Assembly (NCBI GenBank): GCA_050180235.1
Contig: JBFXEJ010000066.1
Coordinates: 1-33,273, forward strand
Length of the DNA stretch: 33,273 nucleotides
Source of the DNA: JAABRU01 sp050180235
GTDB lineage: Bacteria > Desulfobacterota > Desulfobacteria > Desulfobacterales > Desulfococcaceae
Reading direction: 5' to 3'
In this document: positions 32,401 to 33,273 of the stretch, one piece after another
How positions within the stretch are numbered: position 1 is the first letter of the stretch
Layout: each line of letters opens with the position of its first letter
The notes under the pieces: generated by a model
What the model was told of the DNA's origin: nothing
The model's database searches: none
Seen by the model: only the letters and a program-made list of their open reading frames with translations
Translations under genes and position numbers: made by a program

Positions 32401-32857
32401 ACCCAGCGACTCTTTGCCTTCAGGGACGTATTCCCTGTTTATCAGCATCACCTCCGGCTCGCTCAGTTGCTTCAGTGACCAGAGGGTCGAAATTGTCAAT
32501 CAGTCCTCATTTGATTACACTGTTTCCAGTTCTGAACATACCATAACTGCTGAAAAAGGGAGAATTTTTGACTGGTCTTTCACCGCTGTCAAAAATGGTG
32601 ACGGTTTCACACAGGAAGTTCCGAATATCAAAATATACAGAGAATCTGATGACGGCATTACGGATATGATATATGAAACCTATATTGATCCCAGAATGCC
32701 GGGATCAGGAAACAACAGGATATATTATTCTGTTGTGGCGCCTGCTGAAGCAGGAACATACAGGATATATGCTGTAATAAATCCTGATAATACCATTCAG
32801 GAGTCAAATTACAGCAACAATACTTCCAATGTGTTGACAGTTGTTGTAAATGATTAG
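29426..32857 (+). CDS. Secreted papain-like (C1A) cysteine protease with dockerin-like and five BACON domains
   Basis: A 1143-residue exported protein. A Sec signal (YWLAVLIFGIAVLAG, cleavage near FGA-AG) is followed by a dockerin-like calcium segment (about 32-90; DADVNGDNKIGLAEAI). Next is a C1A peptidase (about 125-380): oxyanion Gln153, catalytic Cys159 (CGSCWAF), His327 (GGHVVSIIGW) and Asn345 (CKNSWG), all present. Five tandem BACON repeats of 86-87 residues begin at Cys384, 470, 556, 643 and 729. A Calx-beta-like domain (about 815-912) and CARDB-like domains close it. The repeats suggest binding to glycan, mucin or surface. AAAGGGA precedes the ATG, and it is transcribed alone. Confidence 0.93.
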   Translation: MHRKEKRFMYWLAVLIFGIAVLAGTNVFGAAGNVDGLWDVDLRDAVLALQVCAGSSVTGVVLDADVNGDNKIGLAEAIYVLNYLSDVPRYPGDLGIPDDYEETVVSFRESFPDSAGSFDNFVGQLPESFDWREFGVVTRAKRGGNPITPIDDQGACGSCWAFGAVAAFESKILMAGGPEYDLSEQQQISCNTSVGQYGCCGGDISAVRFWTDRGPVEESCTDYGDFNTDYDNSCGCSPDFPHYCSKVSCSSFSSCPELSYRIKNYKTTVKNEETGAEIDTEEVKVSVSQYGPGVFRYDLYEDFYDFWKHGSYGEVYVHTDDSEIGGHVVSIIGWDDRKGAWLCKNSWGVEGPNGDGTFWMAYSGHRNGLRFAMSNFSITGGAACEYAIYPQGQSFSSSGGTGSINVTVNNGCTWTATSNVSWIAFTSGTSGSGNGKVYYSVSSNTGTVSRTGTVTAGGKEFRVTQSGLSCSYSIGPVSKAFEPSGGTGSVSVTATNGCNWTSKSNVSWISVVSGSSGVGSRTVNYYVVQNTSTSSRTGTLTVAGETFTVTQSGIVCSYSISPTSNSFTSSGGTGSVTVNAGTGCAWTAVSNNTSWITVTSGSSGTGNGTVGYSVASNSTCSSRSGTLTVANKTFTVTQDAASCTYNINPVSSTAGSSGGTGSINVTAPSCCSWSAISNASWITVTSGSSGSGNGTVSYLAAANTSGSSRTGTITVAGKIFTVVQDILPCTYNISPSRQSFTESGGTGSITVTNSSGCSWNAVSNASWITVTSGSTGSGNGTVIYSVASNSDTTPRTGTLTVAEQTFFILQSGKPELFISAYPYRIVEGKKAQVSVWFSGPAAEVDRYIWLDGIWQGITYPVRVTVTAGQLKADFQISADNNSESDGDRTAVLTAFTDNSDQIKTAEFQIIDDDLGSNNLSGLYYQIVEWGSIVAGSYTPVQLSIWNGTDTMLNSAEVVITAPENSGLDFYPETKTIYNLKSNAYSTCDIELRPSDSLPSGTYSLFISITSGSLSCFSDQRVEIVNQSSFDYTVSSSEHTITAEKGRIFDWSFTAVKNGDGFTQEVPNIKIYRESDDGITDMIYETYIDPRMPGSGNNRIYYSVVAPAEAGTYRIYAVINPDNTIQESNYSNNTSNVLTVVVND
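30575..31865 (+). repeat. Five tandem BACON-domain coding repeats
   Basis: The protease gene contains five units of 258-261 bp starting at 30575, 30833, 31091, 31352 and 31610. Each encodes C-x-Y-x-I-x-P, SGGTGS, GC-x-W, SNxSWI, TSGSSGxGNGT and RTGTxTVAG. Units 3 to 5 are the most alike, which points to recent duplication or gene conversion. Confidence 0.9.
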
Positions 32858-32860
32858 CAG

Positions 32861-32941
32861 GTAGGGTGGGCAAAAGCGGAGCGTTGCCCACCAACCCATT
32901 GAAACAAACCGAAATGGTGGGCACTGACGTGCCCACCCTAC
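32861..32941. repeat. GTAGGGTGGGCA inverted repeat
   Basis: The segment starts GTAGGGTGGGCA and ends with the inverse TGCCCACCCTAC, with inner GTTGCCCACC and GGTGGGCA words that allow alternative hairpins. It begins 4 bp after the protease stop codon. The arms resemble the hairpin core of the B1 elements at 12172-12309 and 27367-27503, but the B1 outer ends are absent. Confidence 0.75.
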
Positions 32942-32948
32942 TCGTCTG

Positions 32949-32993
32949 TGATTGCCATGACAATGGTATCGCCACTCATGGCAATCATTTTTT
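32949..32993 (+). terminator. Rho-independent terminator after the protease gene
   Basis: TGATTGCCATGA and TCATGGCAATCA form a 12-bp stem around a 15-nt loop, followed by six T. It lies 92 bp after the protease stop, beyond the GTAGGGTGGGCA repeat. Confidence 0.75.
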
Positions 32994-33125
32994 GTCTGAA
33001 CCGGGATTCACAGGATTAAAGGATTAACCGGGATTTTATGATTGTCTGAACTGTACTTCGGCAAGCTCAGTAACCATGATTCATCTGATTTGTCTGATTT
33101 ATATGATTATTCTGATTAAAAACTG

Positions 33126-33223
33126 TCTGAACCGCAGATTTCCGCAGATGAAAGGATTCCTCAGAAATGCGGGCATAAAAAAACTGCGGAATCCGCAAAT
33201 CTGCTGTCAATCTGCGGTTCAGA
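33126..33223. repeat. 98-bp inverted-end repeat
   Basis: TCTGAACCGCAGATT at 33126-33140 is perfectly inverted at 33209-33223. Between them CCGCAGAT and ATCCGCAAATCTGC give further pairing. Related text (AATCTGCGGTT) is also just upstream of the protease gene near 29370. From 33000 to 33125 there is only degenerate TCTGATT/GGATTAA repeat sequence; I see no gene to the end of the window. Confidence 0.55.
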
Positions 33224-33273
33224 TGATATAATTCTTAAACAACTGCCTGCAATGAATTCGGTCATGCTTGCCG

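Noticed and set aside
1..33273. tRNA, rRNA or known riboswitch genes
   Set aside because: I found no cloverleaf with TTCRANY/CCA features, no rRNA-like stretch and no recognisable riboswitch core by reading; a covariance-model search would be needed to exclude small RNAs.

Overview
The window reads as chromosomal DNA of a mesophilic, anaerobic Gram-negative bacterium, most likely a sulfate-reducing Desulfobacterota (Desulfobacterales, Desulfonema-like). The grounds are an LPS heptosyltransferase, lipoprotein and TRAP-type periplasmic genes, gene families common in that group (DUF166, soluble P-type-ATPase-like HAD, Rpn nuclease, B12-type radical SAM, BACON protease), and intergenic regions crowded with small inverted-repeat elements. 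The assignment is inference; no rRNA, tRNA or taxonomic marker gene is present.

Layout. 1-601 is non-coding and holds small repeat elements. 602-6006 is a minus-strand group: acyltransferase, sfsA, a very long DUF349 repeat protein and a DUF166 protein, with short overlaps within each pair. 6007-6731 is a long AT-rich gap with DnaA-box-like words. 6732-11961 runs on the plus strand: an Rpn-type nuclease, a small HAD protein, leucyl aminopeptidase and a cNMP-binding/GGDEF/EAL signalling protein. 12496-15922 is a probable envelope-related plus-strand group (HAD phosphatase, small ORF, tandem-LEA lipoprotein, heptosyltransferase I, conserved hypothetical) that ends at a strong terminator. 16050-17324 is a radical SAM gene convergent with the most unusual locus of the window, 17412-21186. 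There three minus-strand genes overlap by 4 bp each: acyl carrier protein, a fused ketosynthase plus Cys-less ketosynthase (chain-length-factor-like), and a second radical SAM protein.

21524-22615 is a response regulator fused to an adenylate cyclase, whose ribosome-binding site lies inside a terminator-shaped hairpin. 23015-25801 is a lone 2-oxoglutarate dehydrogenase E1 and 26133-27191 a lone TRAP substrate-binding protein. 27192-29105 is repeat-rich and carries two toxin-antitoxin modules; the first toxin is reduced to a 23-codon stub ending at a repeat. 29426-32857 is a secreted papain-like protease with a dockerin-like segment and five BACON repeats. The tail holds a terminator and more repeats.

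Functionally the window mixes housekeeping genes, nucleotide second-messenger signalling (c-di-GMP and cAMP), envelope biogenesis and an uncharacterised fatty-acid/polyketide-like pathway. Its background of at least four families of 80-150 bp non-coding elements with terminal inverted repeats includes one copy flanked by a perfect 8-bp duplication.
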